This document shows, one piece after another, positions 34,320 through 42,950 of a stretch of 64,000 nt of DNA (positions within the stretch are counted from its first letter, which is position 1; the number at the start of each line of letters is the position of its first letter). The notes beneath the pieces were generated by a model, which worked only from the letters and a program-made list of their open reading frames with translations, ran no database searches and was not told where the DNA came from. This stretch comes from Bacillota bacterium (GTDB lineage Bacteria > Bacillota > Clostridia > Christensenellales > SZUA-584), in contig JAEWTL010000013.1 of the NCBI GenBank assembly GCA_023459495.1, forward strand, positions 372,001 through 436,000, given 5' to 3'. Made by a program: the position numbers and the translations under genes.

Positions 34320-35141
34320 TCAGGCGATTACCTGCTTAAGATAAGCGATGCTCTCCTTAACCCAGCGATCTTCTTTTTGAAGCGTTTCGGCCAGATTGGA
34401 CTCCGGCGCCATCCACAGCTCCAGTATGGAGCTGAAATCTGAGCGGGCTTCCCTGCACAACCGGTCCACCATAAGCGGAATATCCATGAAGCCCTCTCCA
34501 GCGGGGGTTCCCGTCACCAGCAGCCCCATATTGTTCTTCACCCGCTCGATCCTGAAGTCTTTGACGTGAAAATTGACCGTGTATTTCGCGAGCGTATCCA
34601 TCACCTGGGTGGTGTTTTCCTCGCAGGCAAAGGAATTGACGGTATCCAATACGATCCCCACATACGGGTTGTCCACCGCCTCCATGATGTCCGCGAACAC
34701 GTGCGCCTTGAAGCGGTCGTGGTTCTCGATGCCGAGCGTGATGCCGTTATCGGCAAGCCGCGGAAGCACTTTGGATATCAGGCTCACAATTTCATCGAAT
34801 TCCGGATGATGCCACGCCGTATCGATCACCACCCGGAGGAGCTTCGCACCAAGCGTCCGGGCAATCCCGATATACCGCTCAAGATTCCCTGTCTCGATCC
34901 CGCGCGTCCCCACTTCCAGCTCTACCGATTGTTGCTTTGCATAAACGGCGAGGTCCGAAAGTCCGGCAGCGGACAGCTTGTCCAACGGACAGTTGTCCGC
35001 AATCTGCAGGACGGGGAGCTCCATCTCCGCGGCCTTTTCCACCAATCCGAATGCGTCCATGCGTTTTTCCGGTTCAAAGCCCGGGTAGCCTACCGCATAA
35101 GAATAAGAAAATGAGCTGATTCCGATTCTCGTCTTGTTCAT
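34320..35141 (-). CDS. xylose isomerase-like TIM-barrel protein, possible 3-oxo-isoapionate decarboxylase
   Basis: A 273-residue protein of the sugar-phosphate isomerase/epimerase (AP_endonuc_2) fold, starting MNKTRIGISSFSYSYAVGYP. Metal-site segments are NGITLGIENHDRFKAHVFAD (Glu), PYVGIVLDTVNSFACEENTT (Asp), VNFHVKDFRIERVKNNMGLL (His) and FSSILELWMAPE (Glu). It begins 1 nt past the ApnO-like stop and has no strong ribosome site, implying translational coupling. The decarboxylase OiaC, acting after ApnO in D-apionate breakdown, belongs to this fold, so that role fits the order. Fold alone does not prove it; an epimerase role is the alternative. Confidence 0.75.
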   Translation of the reverse strand: MNKTRIGISSFSYSYAVGYPGFEPEKRMDAFGLVEKAAEMELPVLQIADNCPLDKLSAAGLSDLAVYAKQQSVELEVGTRGIETGNLERYIGIARTLGAKLLRVVIDTAWHHPEFDEIVSLISKVLPRLADNGITLGIENHDRFKAHVFADIMEAVDNPYVGIVLDTVNSFACEENTTQVMDTLAKYTVNFHVKDFRIERVKNNMGLLVTGTPAGEGFMDIPLMVDRLCREARSDFSSILELWMAPESNLAETLQKEDRWVKESIAYLKQVIA

Positions 35142-35142
35142 A

Positions 35143-36012
35143 TTATTTTTTGCTGATTTCGTGAGTGATCTCATAAACACTCTGATCCACCGCGGCACGA
35201 TTCATAATTTTGCCGATCCAGCCGGGCTGGAAGATAACGTCCATGGCGTTTTTCAAAGCAAGGTTTGCGCCGTCCGAGAATGGGAAGCCCGCATAATCGA
35301 ACAGCACGCCAAACTGTACCTTCAGGTGCCCCATCACGAAGGCCATAACAGCGTCCTTGGGCACACCCTGCTCAACACAGGCATCCACCGCCATGCGGAT
35401 TCCCTTGACCAGCGGTGCCGTGATGGATTCCACCAGCGCGGGCTCCAGCATAATCATCTGGTCGATGGTGATGCGGTAGCTGTCCCGGATCGGCTGGAAC
35501 ATCTTGCGCGCAAACGCTTCGTTTTCCGTATAGTCAGCATCGTCCCCTTGATGAATGGCGCAAACCATATCCATTTTGGCAGCACCAATGCCGCCGAACC
35601 AGTCCCTCTGGGCCGCGAGGCTTAAGTTCTCTTCGAAGGCAAAAAGCGGCGGATGGCAGGGGTGAATGACAAAGTATTTCAGATCGTTCCGCTCCATCAT
35701 GACCTTGCCGTAATGCGCTGCGGGGTCGAGGCCGATCACGGTAGAACCACTCTTCATCAGCGGGATCACTTCTTTAGACACTTTAAGAATCAGTATATCG
35801 GGAACCGCGAAGATCACGGTGTCTGCCGTTTTCAGCGGCTCATAGCTGTCCGTCGCGGTGATATCGAACATTTCTTTCAGGCGAGCCCTTCCGGCTTCGC
35901 TGATTTCAACATAGGAAATATCAATATTCTTTTCATCCTTGAGGTTAGCCGTTATACGGCAGCCCATCTTGCCCCCTGCACCCAGCAGGACCACTTTTTT
36001 CATGTTGCGCAT
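35143..36012 (-). CDS. D-apionate oxidoisomerase-like dehydrogenase (ApnO / PGDH_C family)
   Basis: A 289-residue NAD-dependent enzyme. An N-terminal Rossmann domain (MKKVVLLGAGGKMGCRITAN) is followed by PDILILKVSKEVIPLMKSGS, KYFVIHPCHPPLF and a helical C-terminal domain with IHQGDDADYTENEAFARKMF, MLEPALVESI and VKGIRMAVDACVEQGVPKDA. This is the phosphogluconate-dehydrogenase-C-like family that includes D-apionate oxidoisomerase, which oxidises and rearranges D-apionate to 3-oxo-isoapionate. The gene directly follows the lactonase-like gene by 15 bp, as the pathway predicts. Confidence 0.75.
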   Translation of the reverse strand: MRNMKKVVLLGAGGKMGCRITANLKDEKNIDISYVEISEAGRARLKEMFDITATDSYEPLKTADTVIFAVPDILILKVSKEVIPLMKSGSTVIGLDPAAHYGKVMMERNDLKYFVIHPCHPPLFAFEENLSLAAQRDWFGGIGAAKMDMVCAIHQGDDADYTENEAFARKMFQPIRDSYRITIDQMIMLEPALVESITAPLVKGIRMAVDACVEQGVPKDAVMAFVMGHLKVQFGVLFDYAGFPFSDGANLALKNAMDVIFQPGWIGKIMNRAAVDQSVYEITHEISKK

Positions 36013-36027
36013 CTCCTTTTGTGTAGA

Positions 36028-37929
36028 CTAAAATTCTGCAATTAAAATGGAGTATCGCTTCAGGTGGATGCCCTCATTTAAATTGTAGGTGTTCACGTAC
36101 AGATCGTCGGCGGAGACGAGCTTTTTCTCTGCCAGAGCGGCCACGTTATCCTCGTCGATGATGATCCCTTTGACACTGACGGGCATGCCGGACAGAGGGA
36201 CGGTGACCTCTTCGTTTTTCGGGTTTGCAAGTATTACCCGTGTCACTTTGCTGTTTTTCATGGTGAGCGCTGTCACATCATCCGTCATGACAGCAGTAAC
36301 ATCAAATTCCTTCATACCACGCAGTGCAAAAAATGCGTAGTAAAGCGGATACAGCATATCTGGTACGGCGGGGAAGCGATAATCACGGTCCACGTCGGCC
36401 TCTTCCATAATTCCCCTGCACCCGGTCAGTTCAAAATAGCTGACACCAGATGCGCCGCCTTTGACGCAGGCCGCTACAGAGCGCAGGAACCATGACGCAG
36501 CGAACAGCGACATCTGTCGTGGCTCCACGGTTCGGGGCATCTGACCCTTTTTGACGATCTCATTGCCTGTTGCGTCCGGATTCCAGCGCATTTTAAACGT
36601 GACAGGCGAAACCCAAACAGGCAGGTTTGGATAGAGCATTGCGCAGCTCATAAGGTTGGCAATCTGCCCTTCCGGGGTTGCCATGATGGAAGCGTTGTCA
36701 AACGCGTGCACCTGCGGATTGTTGGAGTAGGTTACAAAGTCCATCCGGCCCTCCGGCAGGCGTTCACGGTTGATCTGCGTGAAGAAAGCATCCGTACCCG
36801 AGCCGACCGGGATCGCATAGCGGGCCAGCGTCGAACGCACGGCGGACAGCTTCTCCTCGGATATCACCTTAACGTTCTGCTGAAACACGGCAATACTCAG
36901 TATGTCCTCACGGTACGCTTCGACTACCGCTGTGAACTCCCTCAGCTCGCTGATCAGATCACTGGTGAAAAATACGGCGATAACCAGCTTGACGCCCAGC
37001 TCGCGGGCCTGTTCAAATATGGGTTCAACCGGCGCCGAGGTGCCGTCGAAGTGGTAGTCATAACGAAGATGCGACAGCTCCAGCGCTTTGACGCGCTGCT
37101 TCTGCAGCGGCGTGAGCGGCCCGGTGATGCAGCTTCCCAGCGAAAACCCGTTTCCTTTGATGACATCTCCTGCCGACAGCGGGATTGTTTCATTGTGTGC
37201 AATGCCCGCACCCACGGCCTGTTCGCTACCAGTCTGTACCGATATCGTTACCGTCTGGCTGAACCGGTCGCCCTTTTTAACAGGCGCAGGGAACGGCAGC
37301 GACAGCGGCGTGCAGTAAGTTTTGAACGATGCGTCAATCCAGTTGCGCTGGTCTTCCATTTCAAATACGTCACCTTCAAAGACCAGCTTAACAGCCATGC
37401 TTTTAGAAGGATAATGCGTAATGGATTTTATATCAAAGAAAGGCTGGTGGGGTGCGATTTCTTCGGGAAAGAATCCTTTTTCTTCCGGTCCCTCAAAATG
37501 CTCCACCTCGCACGCAACTCCGGCACAGGACGCTGGGTGCAGGACACAGAAACCGATACGGTTTCTGCTGAAATCAGAGCCTGCCGCACCGTCGAACGTG
37601 AAAGTCACCGATGAGCCGCGCCCGGCGATCCGCCCCTCCCAGATAAACCGTACATCATCCTTGTCATGTACGGCAGTATACGAAGCCGTAAACCCATCGG
37701 CGTCCTCTTGGATCACCAGATTGTCAATGCGGTACGGGATGGTGCCCCAGTTATAATCGCGAAGCGCAAAATAAACCTCATCGATCACCTTACGGCCGCC
37801 AACAGAGATGTTTACGATCCGTCCGGAGACATAATCCAACTCCAGCACCCCTGCCCGCAAATGGCGGTGGGCCTGGCTGGCAGCTTCAATGCCGATCCAT
37901 TCGGTTTTCTCGATTTCGCTTATAAACAT
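36028..37929 (-). CDS. D-apionate lactonase-like protein (ApnL family)
   Basis: A 633-residue cytoplasmic protein. Recognised family segments are RHLRAGVLELDYVSGRIVNI, VYFALRDYNWGTIPY, RNRIGFCVLHPASCAGVACE, VEHFEGPEEKGFFPEEIAPH, PFFDIKSITHYPSK and FEMEDQRNWIDASFKTYCTP, as I remember for ApnL, which hydrolyses D-apionolactone to D-apionate. The first half looks beta-rich; the second half has a TIM-barrel-like region (ELSHLRYDYHFDG, VSPVTFKMRWNPDATGNE). The start at 37929 has GGGAG 13 nt upstream; an ATG at 37974 lacks a ribosome site. It heads a seven-gene operon reaching 28738. Confidence 0.75.
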   Translation of the reverse strand: MFISEIEKTEWIGIEAASQAHRHLRAGVLELDYVSGRIVNISVGGRKVIDEVYFALRDYNWGTIPYRIDNLVIQEDADGFTASYTAVHDKDDVRFIWEGRIAGRGSSVTFTFDGAAGSDFSRNRIGFCVLHPASCAGVACEVEHFEGPEEKGFFPEEIAPHQPFFDIKSITHYPSKSMAVKLVFEGDVFEMEDQRNWIDASFKTYCTPLSLPFPAPVKKGDRFSQTVTISVQTGSEQAVGAGIAHNETIPLSAGDVIKGNGFSLGSCITGPLTPLQKQRVKALELSHLRYDYHFDGTSAPVEPIFEQARELGVKLVIAVFFTSDLISELREFTAVVEAYREDILSIAVFQQNVKVISEEKLSAVRSTLARYAIPVGSGTDAFFTQINRERLPEGRMDFVTYSNNPQVHAFDNASIMATPEGQIANLMSCAMLYPNLPVWVSPVTFKMRWNPDATGNEIVKKGQMPRTVEPRQMSLFAASWFLRSVAACVKGGASGVSYFELTGCRGIMEEADVDRDYRFPAVPDMLYPLYYAFFALRGMKEFDVTAVMTDDVTALTMKNSKVTRVILANPKNEEVTVPLSGMPVSVKGIIIDEDNVAALAEKKLVSADDLYVNTYNLNEGIHLKRYSILIAEF

Positions 37930-37998
37930 ATGATGTTTACCACTCCCGGGCAATCCAAAATCCGATGTATTCATTATATGAATATGTATTTCAGTGCT

Positions 37999-38048
37999 GT
38001 GTGTTTAATAAACCACACATTCGGCGCTTTGTCAATAGTTTATTGACA
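37999..38048 (-). promoter_or_regulatory. promoter and palindromic operator of the apionate-like operon
   Basis: On the minus strand TTGACA (38030-38035) and TTTATT (38007-38012) are 17 nt apart. The -35 is one arm of a perfect palindrome, TGTCAATA-GTT-TATTGACA (38030-38048), and a looser TGTGTG/CACACA palindrome covers the -10 (about 37999-38019). No plus-strand gene uses the opposite TTGACA, so the palindrome is more likely an operator for the operon's GntR protein. Confidence 0.6.
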
Positions 38049-38211
38049 AAAAACATCTTACGTCGCCAGTTGAATTCAAAAAATTCGATTTAACTGACGA
38101 TGATAATTGATACTAAACATACTATGTTTAACTGTTGTAATTTTAATCAGACATAATACGTTTATTTTTTCACAAAGTCTCTTGGGCTATTAAAATAAAC
38201 AGTCGCTACGG

Positions 38212-39051
38212 TCAGATTGTGTACTTGCCGATAAGCTCCTTCAGATACCGGACCGTCACACGCGCGCATTCATCGGCATTTTCTGCTCGCACAAGACCTT
38301 CGGATAAATAGCCGTCAAATCCAATTGCGTGCAGCAGCTGGATCAGCGCAGGGAAGTTGATCTCGCCATGGGAGAATCCGGCGGGCCAGCGATCGGAATC
38401 GCTGAAATGCATATGCCTGACACAATCCTTGGCCATGGTGATCGCTTCATACATGTTGCGATCCTCAAGATAGATATGGAAAAGGTCCAGCGTCATACCC
38501 AGGTTGTCTGCTCCGACGCGCTCAACAATGTCCATGCCTTCAGCTGTGCTGTTGATGAAATTGATTTCAAAGCGGTTGGTCGCCTCAAAGGACAGATCGA
38601 CGCCTCTTGCTTTGGCGTATGCCGCAGCATCCTTTAATACGTCCACCAGCAAATCACGGGAGTAACGGATCGGCTTATCAGGGATGCAGGCACCGCGAAA
38701 CAAACCAATGCCTACAAAGCAATGCATCTTCTCCGCGATGTCGATGCACCTTTTAAGCTTCTGCATGGCTTTTTCCATAACTTTTTTGTCGGGTGAGATC
38801 AGCGTGTATTTCAGAACCGATGCGATGTATCCCGTATTCAGGCAGGCAAGATCGATGCGGTTGTCGGCAATAGCCTTTTCCAGCAATGCAACATCACATT
38901 CGTCCGGGTCGTTGACGAGGAATTCCACCGCTTCAAATCCCTGCTCGGCTGCGCGTCTAATATTCTTATCAACGCGGTCACGGTAAAGATGCACATACTG
39001 AGAGTCGGCCGGAAACTCCGGTGTTGCAACAAACAAAGACGGTTTCATCAT
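38212..39051 (-). CDS. sugar phosphate isomerase/epimerase (TIM barrel)
   Basis: A 279-residue AP_endonuc_2-fold protein, starting MMKPSLFVATPEFPADSQYV. Metal-site candidates are VDLSFEATNRFEINFINSTA (Glu), NLGMTLDLFHIYLED (Asp, His), CVRHMHFSDSDRWPAGFSHG (His) and YLSEGLVRAEN (Glu). GAGATAACC with AAGGAG lies about 10 nt upstream. It is 21 bp downstream of the zinc dehydrogenase gene and under the same GntR-site promoter. It could isomerise a branched or C4 sugar of the apiose route; the substrate is not resolved. Confidence 0.83.
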   Translation of the reverse strand: MMKPSLFVATPEFPADSQYVHLYRDRVDKNIRRAAEQGFEAVEFLVNDPDECDVALLEKAIADNRIDLACLNTGYIASVLKYTLISPDKKVMEKAMQKLKRCIDIAEKMHCFVGIGLFRGACIPDKPIRYSRDLLVDVLKDAAAYAKARGVDLSFEATNRFEINFINSTAEGMDIVERVGADNLGMTLDLFHIYLEDRNMYEAITMAKDCVRHMHFSDSDRWPAGFSHGEINFPALIQLLHAIGFDGYLSEGLVRAENADECARVTVRYLKELIGKYTI

Positions 39052-39072
39052 ATCGGGTTATCTCCTTTTCAA

Positions 39073-40095
39073 TCAGTCATTCACCACAATTACAACCTTG
39101 CCCTCTGTAGCAAGATTTTCAGCGACATAACGGAAGCCCTCGACAGCATCATCGAAAGCGATCTTTCGGGTAAGCAGCTCCCTCTCGTGCAATTTGCCCT
39201 CGCTCATTAGCCGAAGCACTGGCTCAAACGCGCCCACCGAATTGCGGGAGCCATGAATCGTCATCTCCCGTTTGGTGAAGTTGAGGCCATGGAAGGATAC
39301 ATCCCTGGTGGTCAGACCCACGATGACGATCATCCCGCCCGCCGCAACCAGATCCTGCGTCATGCTCATGATCGCGCTGACTCCGGTCGCTTCGAACACC
39401 ACACCCGCGCCTTCTCCGTTCGTCAGTCCCATCACGCGCGCCAGCAGGTCCTCCTTCGACGAGTTAATCACCACATCCGCGCCCATAGCCGAGGCTTTAC
39501 CCAGTCGGTATTCCGAGAGGTCTGCCGCAATAACCTTCACGCCCCGCGTCTTAAGTATATCCACGATCGTCAGCCCAATTGCGCCTGCGCCGATGACCAG
39601 CGCCGTCTCACCGGAAACGATCTCCGAGCGTTCAACGCAGTGATAGCCGATAGTGTACGGTTCCGTTAATACGGCAGAGTCAATGGATACGGTATCCGGG
39701 ACTTTGTGGAGATTGCCTATGGGGTATACCGCATACTCCGCAAAAGCGCCCTGGGTATGCGCACCGATCACCTTTAAGTTGGCACAGCAGTTAGGCTTGC
39801 CGTGGCGACAGGGATAACACGTGCCGCAGGGGCTAAGAATCTCAGCCACCACCAGATCGCCCACCTCAAAGTCACGCTCAGCGCTCTTCGGCAGCTTTTC
39901 AATGTGCCCGACCACCTCATGCCCGTAAATCTGGGGATAGTTTGCGTAGGGCTGCGACCCATCATAAAAATGAACATCGCCGCCGCAGATGCCCACCTGC
40001 ACGACCTTTACCAAAGCTTCATCGTCCTTAATTTTCGGCACCGGCACTTCTTCAATGCTGACCGTCTTAGGCGCATGAAAAACGATTGCTTTCAT
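39073..40095 (-). CDS. zinc-dependent medium-chain alcohol/polyol dehydrogenase
   Basis: A 340-residue MDR dehydrogenase. The catalytic zinc site shows VGICGGDVHFYDGS and IYGHEVVGHIE; the structural zinc loop is SPCGTCYPCRHGKPNCC; the NAD domain begins ALVIGAGAIGLTIVDILKTR. It resembles L-threonine or sorbitol/galactitol-type dehydrogenases. In this locus it might oxidise D-apiose to its lactone, or a polyol, but the characterised D-apiose dehydrogenase belongs to a different (Gfo/Idh/MocA) family. It is the first gene of a two-gene operon. Confidence 0.88.
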   Translation of the reverse strand: MKAIVFHAPKTVSIEEVPVPKIKDDEALVKVVQVGICGGDVHFYDGSQPYANYPQIYGHEVVGHIEKLPKSAERDFEVGDLVVAEILSPCGTCYPCRHGKPNCCANLKVIGAHTQGAFAEYAVYPIGNLHKVPDTVSIDSAVLTEPYTIGYHCVERSEIVSGETALVIGAGAIGLTIVDILKTRGVKVIAADLSEYRLGKASAMGADVVINSSKEDLLARVMGLTNGEGAGVVFEATGVSAIMSMTQDLVAAGGMIVIVGLTTRDVSFHGLNFTKREMTIHGSRNSVGAFEPVLRLMSEGKLHERELLTRKIAFDDAVEGFRYVAENLATEGKVVIVVND

Positions 40096-40197
40096 CTCTC
40101 GTCCCTCTTCCTCCTTATCCGAGGCCCGCCCCAGCTCAGCAGTCCTCTATCTTCGGAATTCTATTTTTTCAATATTGAATCGGAATTTTCTATCAAG

Positions 40198-40263
40198 TTT
40201 GTAATACATATAACGTATTACTATCAACGCGTACATTTTACCGCGTGCCCTTGGTGTTGTCAA
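40198..40263 (-). promoter_or_regulatory. promoter of the dehydrogenase-isomerase operon with GTAATAC palindrome
   Basis: On the minus strand TTGACA (40258-40263) and TAAAAT (40235-40240) are exactly 17 nt apart. About 14 nt downstream of the -10, GTAATAC (40201-40207) and GTATTAC (40215-40221) form a palindrome with 7-nt spacer, in the same motif family as the sites at 41118 and 41194. That position suits a roadblock operator for the adjacent GntR protein. The remaining gap up to 40369 shows nothing else. Confidence 0.7.
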
Positions 40264-40369
40264 TAATACTTTTACAAATAATTTATCTGCCGCCATGCCA
40301 ATTCCTATAGGTCTGCCAGCGTGAAGGCAAAATAAAAACCCGTAGCTTCTACGGGTCAGGTCCTGCGTT

Positions 40370-41089
40370 CTATTTTTCTGGCGGTTCGCCCGCCTCGGCC
40401 TTCAGGGCCCGGTTTAGATCGATCTGGTTCTTTTTCAAGTGTTCCTCCATGATCTTTCTGGCACCGAACGCATCCCGGTTTCTCAGTGCCTCGATCAGGT
40501 TTCTATGATAATAGTATCCTGCCCTAACGTCCGTCAGCCGCTTATAGGTGCGCATGCATTCCAGAAAAGAGTCCCGCATCACCTGCTGAGTTTTGATAAT
40601 CAGCGGGTTCTGGGTCGCTTCAGCGATAATATTATGAAATTCAACATCCACGACCGCGCAGTCCTCATCAGCCGCATTCATGCGTTCCATTACGGCCAAA
40701 TTCTCCTCCAGCCTCCGGATGGTGTTATCATCACAGCGCAGCGCTGCCAATTCGACGGCGCCACACTCCAGTATCATACGGTATTCATGCATCGCCATGA
40801 TCGTAGGCGGCATCAGCACCAGCATGGGCACCAGCCCGTTGATCTGCTGTCCGTTGGACAGATCGCAAACAATGGTGCCGCGCCCCTGCTTACGTTCAAT
40901 CAACCCCAGACTGGAGAGCTTCTGCAAGGCAGCGCGGATGGAGACGCGGGATACCCCCATGGTTTCGGCCAGTTCAGTTTCCGCGGGTATCTTATCCCCC
41001 GGCTTCCACTCGCCTGAAGAAATCATCTCTTTTATTTGTTCGAAGACCATCTCCGAAATATTTTGGCGCTCAATCGATTGTACCGGCAT
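40370..41089 (-). CDS. GntR-family regulator, FadR/FCD type
   Basis: A 239-residue repressor-type protein. The winged helix is KEMISSGEWKPGDKIPAETE, LAETMGVSRVSIRAALQKLS and GLIERKQGRGTIVC; the FCD domain has EYRMILECGAVELAAL, VVDVEFHNIIAEATQNPLII and YYYHRNLIEALRNRDAFGAR. It sits between two operons that carry the same palindromic motif in their promoters, and the motif also covers its own start region. It very likely represses all three units until an inducer appears. Confidence 0.92.
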   Translation of the reverse strand: MPVQSIERQNISEMVFEQIKEMISSGEWKPGDKIPAETELAETMGVSRVSIRAALQKLSSLGLIERKQGRGTIVCDLSNGQQINGLVPMLVLMPPTIMAMHEYRMILECGAVELAALRCDDNTIRRLEENLAVMERMNAADEDCAVVDVEFHNIIAEATQNPLIIKTQQVMRDSFLECMRTYKRLTDVRAGYYYHRNLIEALRNRDAFGARKIMEEHLKKNQIDLNRALKAEAGEPPEK

Positions 41090-41117
41090 CGTCCCTCTAC
41101 CTTTCAGGCAGTGCCAA

Positions 41118-41168
41118 TTTGTATTATTTTATTACAAACATTTTATACCGGCTTAATCATTGTGTCAA
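41118..41168 (-). promoter_or_regulatory. promoter and operator of the GntR gene
   Basis: On the minus strand TTGACA (41163-41168) and TAAAAT (41140-41145) are 17 nt apart. Immediately downstream lies TTTGTATTA-TTT-TATTACAAA (41118-41138), a near-perfect palindrome covering the expected transcription start, consistent with autorepression. Confidence 0.7.
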
Positions 41169-41183
41169 CTCGAAATAAAACGG

Positions 41184-41212
41184 TTGACGGTTTTTGTATT
41201 ATGTATTACAAT
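41184..41212 (+). promoter_or_regulatory. promoter of the transketolase/glycerate operon with operator inside the spacer
   Basis: TTGACG (41184-41189) and TACAAT (41207-41212) are 17 nt apart. The palindrome TTGTATTATGTATTACAA (41194-41211) fills the spacer, so a bound repressor would block RNA polymerase directly. The start would be near 41219, leaving a leader of about 67 nt. Confidence 0.7.
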
Positions 41213-41285
41213 TTCAATTGCGATTCAGATTGCTCTCAAAAAATTAGCAGCACATCAGCCGTGCTGTAAAAGGGATGCTGATTTT

Positions 41286-42104
41286 ATGAAATACGGTTGT
41301 TGCTTAAATATGCTGTCCCGCGTTCCCGGCGGAACAGGCGAAGAGTATCTTGAGCTTTTCCGCGATTACGGTTACGATTACGCAGAGCTGCCGCTCGCAG
41401 AAATTATGGCGCTCTCCAAGGCAGATTATGCCCGGCTCACAGCTCATCTCGATAGCGCTGGCATCCCTTGCGAAAGCTGCAACAACTTTTTCCCTTCCAC
41501 CACTCGTCTGACCGGGCCTAATGTCGATTTCAGCGCAGTCTGCGGCTATGTGGATAAGGCGCTGGAAACTGCAGCAGCACTCGGCGCAAAGAACATCGTG
41601 TTTGGCAGCGGCGGCGCGAAACGATATCCGGAAGGCTTTTCAAAGTCTGATGCGTACGCACAGATCGTCCAACTGCTTCAATATGTAGATATGGCAGCAG
41701 CGCAGCACGGCATCACCATATCCATTGAACCCCTGCGGCAGGCAGAGTGCAACATAATCAACACATTTGAAGAAGGCGTCATGCTGGCGCGCGATGCGGC
41801 CGGGACGCAGGTAAAGGTGCTCGCGGACTTGTATCACCTGACCGAAGAAAAGGAGCCCGCAGATCACATCGCGCAGCACGGGGCTTTCTTGTCCCATATC
41901 CACTTCGCCAATCCCAATGGTCGCGTCTTCCCCGCTCTGGGGGACGGCTCCGAATCATATTACCGTGATTTTTGCGATGCCGTATTGAAGACCGGGTACA
42001 ACGGCCGTGTCAGCTGCGAGGCGTACACCGCCAACGTCAGCGATGACGCACCAAATACACTTCGGCTCCTGCAGCATTATTTTAATCTCAACGAAAGGAA
42101 CTAG
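41286..42104 (+). CDS. TIM-barrel isomerase/epimerase (hydroxypyruvate isomerase / tagatose 3-epimerase-like fold)
   Basis: A 272-residue AP_endonuc_2-fold protein starting MKYGCCLNMLSRVPGGTGEE, with AAAGGG upstream. The metal-binding set Glu-Asp-His-Glu is visible in GITISIEPLRQAECN, VKVLADLYHLTEEKE, FLSHIHFANPNGRVFPALGD and RVSCEAYTANVSD, as in epimerases and hydroxypyruvate isomerases. It is first in an operon with split transketolase, a GarR-type reductase and glycerate kinase. Conversion of hydroxypyruvate to tartronate semialdehyde would link these enzymes; C3 epimerisation of a ketose is the alternative. Confidence 0.83.
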   Translation: MKYGCCLNMLSRVPGGTGEEYLELFRDYGYDYAELPLAEIMALSKADYARLTAHLDSAGIPCESCNNFFPSTTRLTGPNVDFSAVCGYVDKALETAAALGAKNIVFGSGGAKRYPEGFSKSDAYAQIVQLLQYVDMAAAQHGITISIEPLRQAECNIINTFEEGVMLARDAAGTQVKVLADLYHLTEEKEPADHIAQHGAFLSHIHFANPNGRVFPALGDGSESYYRDFCDAVLKTGYNGRVSCEAYTANVSDDAPNTLRLLQHYFNLNERN

Positions 42105-42109
42105 CACAA

Positions 42110-42931
42110 ATGTACAGCAAGGAACTACTGGACTCGCTGACCTCCAAAGCGCAGCAGCTGCGGCGCGACGTGGTCCTCAGTATTGGCGTGGGCGTCGCCG
42201 GGCATATTGGAGGCGCGAACTCCGCCGCGGACATCGTCGCAGCACTATACTTTCATAAAATGCACATCGACCCGTGCAACCCCAAGGATCCCGACCGGGA
42301 CCGCTTTCTTCTCAGCAAAGGGCACGTGGCCATTCTGCAATATGCCGCCCTCGCCGAGGCCGGTTTCTTCCCCGTGGACGACCTGAAGACCACCAAAGCA
42401 ATCGGTTCACACCTGCAGGGACACCCCGATGTTCTGAAAACGCCCGGCATTGAGGCCGGTACAGGCTCGCTTGGACAGGGGCTGTCCATCGGGCTGGGTA
42501 TGGCGCTGGGCATGAAGCTCAACGGTATTGACCGCCGGGTTTATGTACTCGTCGGCGACGGCGAGCAGGCCGAAGGGCAGATATGGGAAGCGGCGATGGC
42601 GGCAAGCGCGTACCATGCGACGAATCTTATCGCGATCGTCGATCAGAACGGTTTGCAGGCCACCGGCACGGTGAAAGACCGTCTGAACAGCAACCCGCTG
42701 TGTGAAAAGTGGGCCGCCTTCGGCTGGAATGCGCTGGAGATCGACGGGCATAACATGGCACAGATACTGGCGGCGCTGGACGAAGCACACGAAGCGTGCG
42801 ATAAACCCACGGTGATCATCGCGCACACGGTAAAGGGCAAGGGTGTGAGCTTTGCGGAAAATAACGTGGCTTTCCACAACGCGGCGCTGTCCAAAGAAAG
42901 CTATTGCCGGGCCATGGACGATTTGGCCTGA
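42110..42931 (+). CDS. transketolase, N-terminal (thiamine diphosphate-binding) subunit
   Basis: A 273-residue half-transketolase. The ThDP/Mg site is YVLVGDGEQAEGQIWEAAMA followed by NLIAIVDQNGLQATG, and the donor-site histidine region is LSIGVGVAGHIGGANSAADI and LSKGHVAILQYAALAEAGFF. It is 5 bp behind the isomerase gene and 19 bp before the C-terminal subunit, which together make one heteromeric enzyme. Split transketolases in sugar loci transfer C2 ketol units. One characterised case is the apulose-4-phosphate transketolase AptAB of the D-apiose pathway, so the assignment suits this region. Confidence 0.93.
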   Translation: MYSKELLDSLTSKAQQLRRDVVLSIGVGVAGHIGGANSAADIVAALYFHKMHIDPCNPKDPDRDRFLLSKGHVAILQYAALAEAGFFPVDDLKTTKAIGSHLQGHPDVLKTPGIEAGTGSLGQGLSIGLGMALGMKLNGIDRRVYVLVGDGEQAEGQIWEAAMAASAYHATNLIAIVDQNGLQATGTVKDRLNSNPLCEKWAAFGWNALEIDGHNMAQILAALDEAHEACDKPTVIIAHTVKGKGVSFAENNVAFHNAALSKESYCRAMDDLA

Positions 42932-42950
42932 CGCCGGAAAGGATACAACA

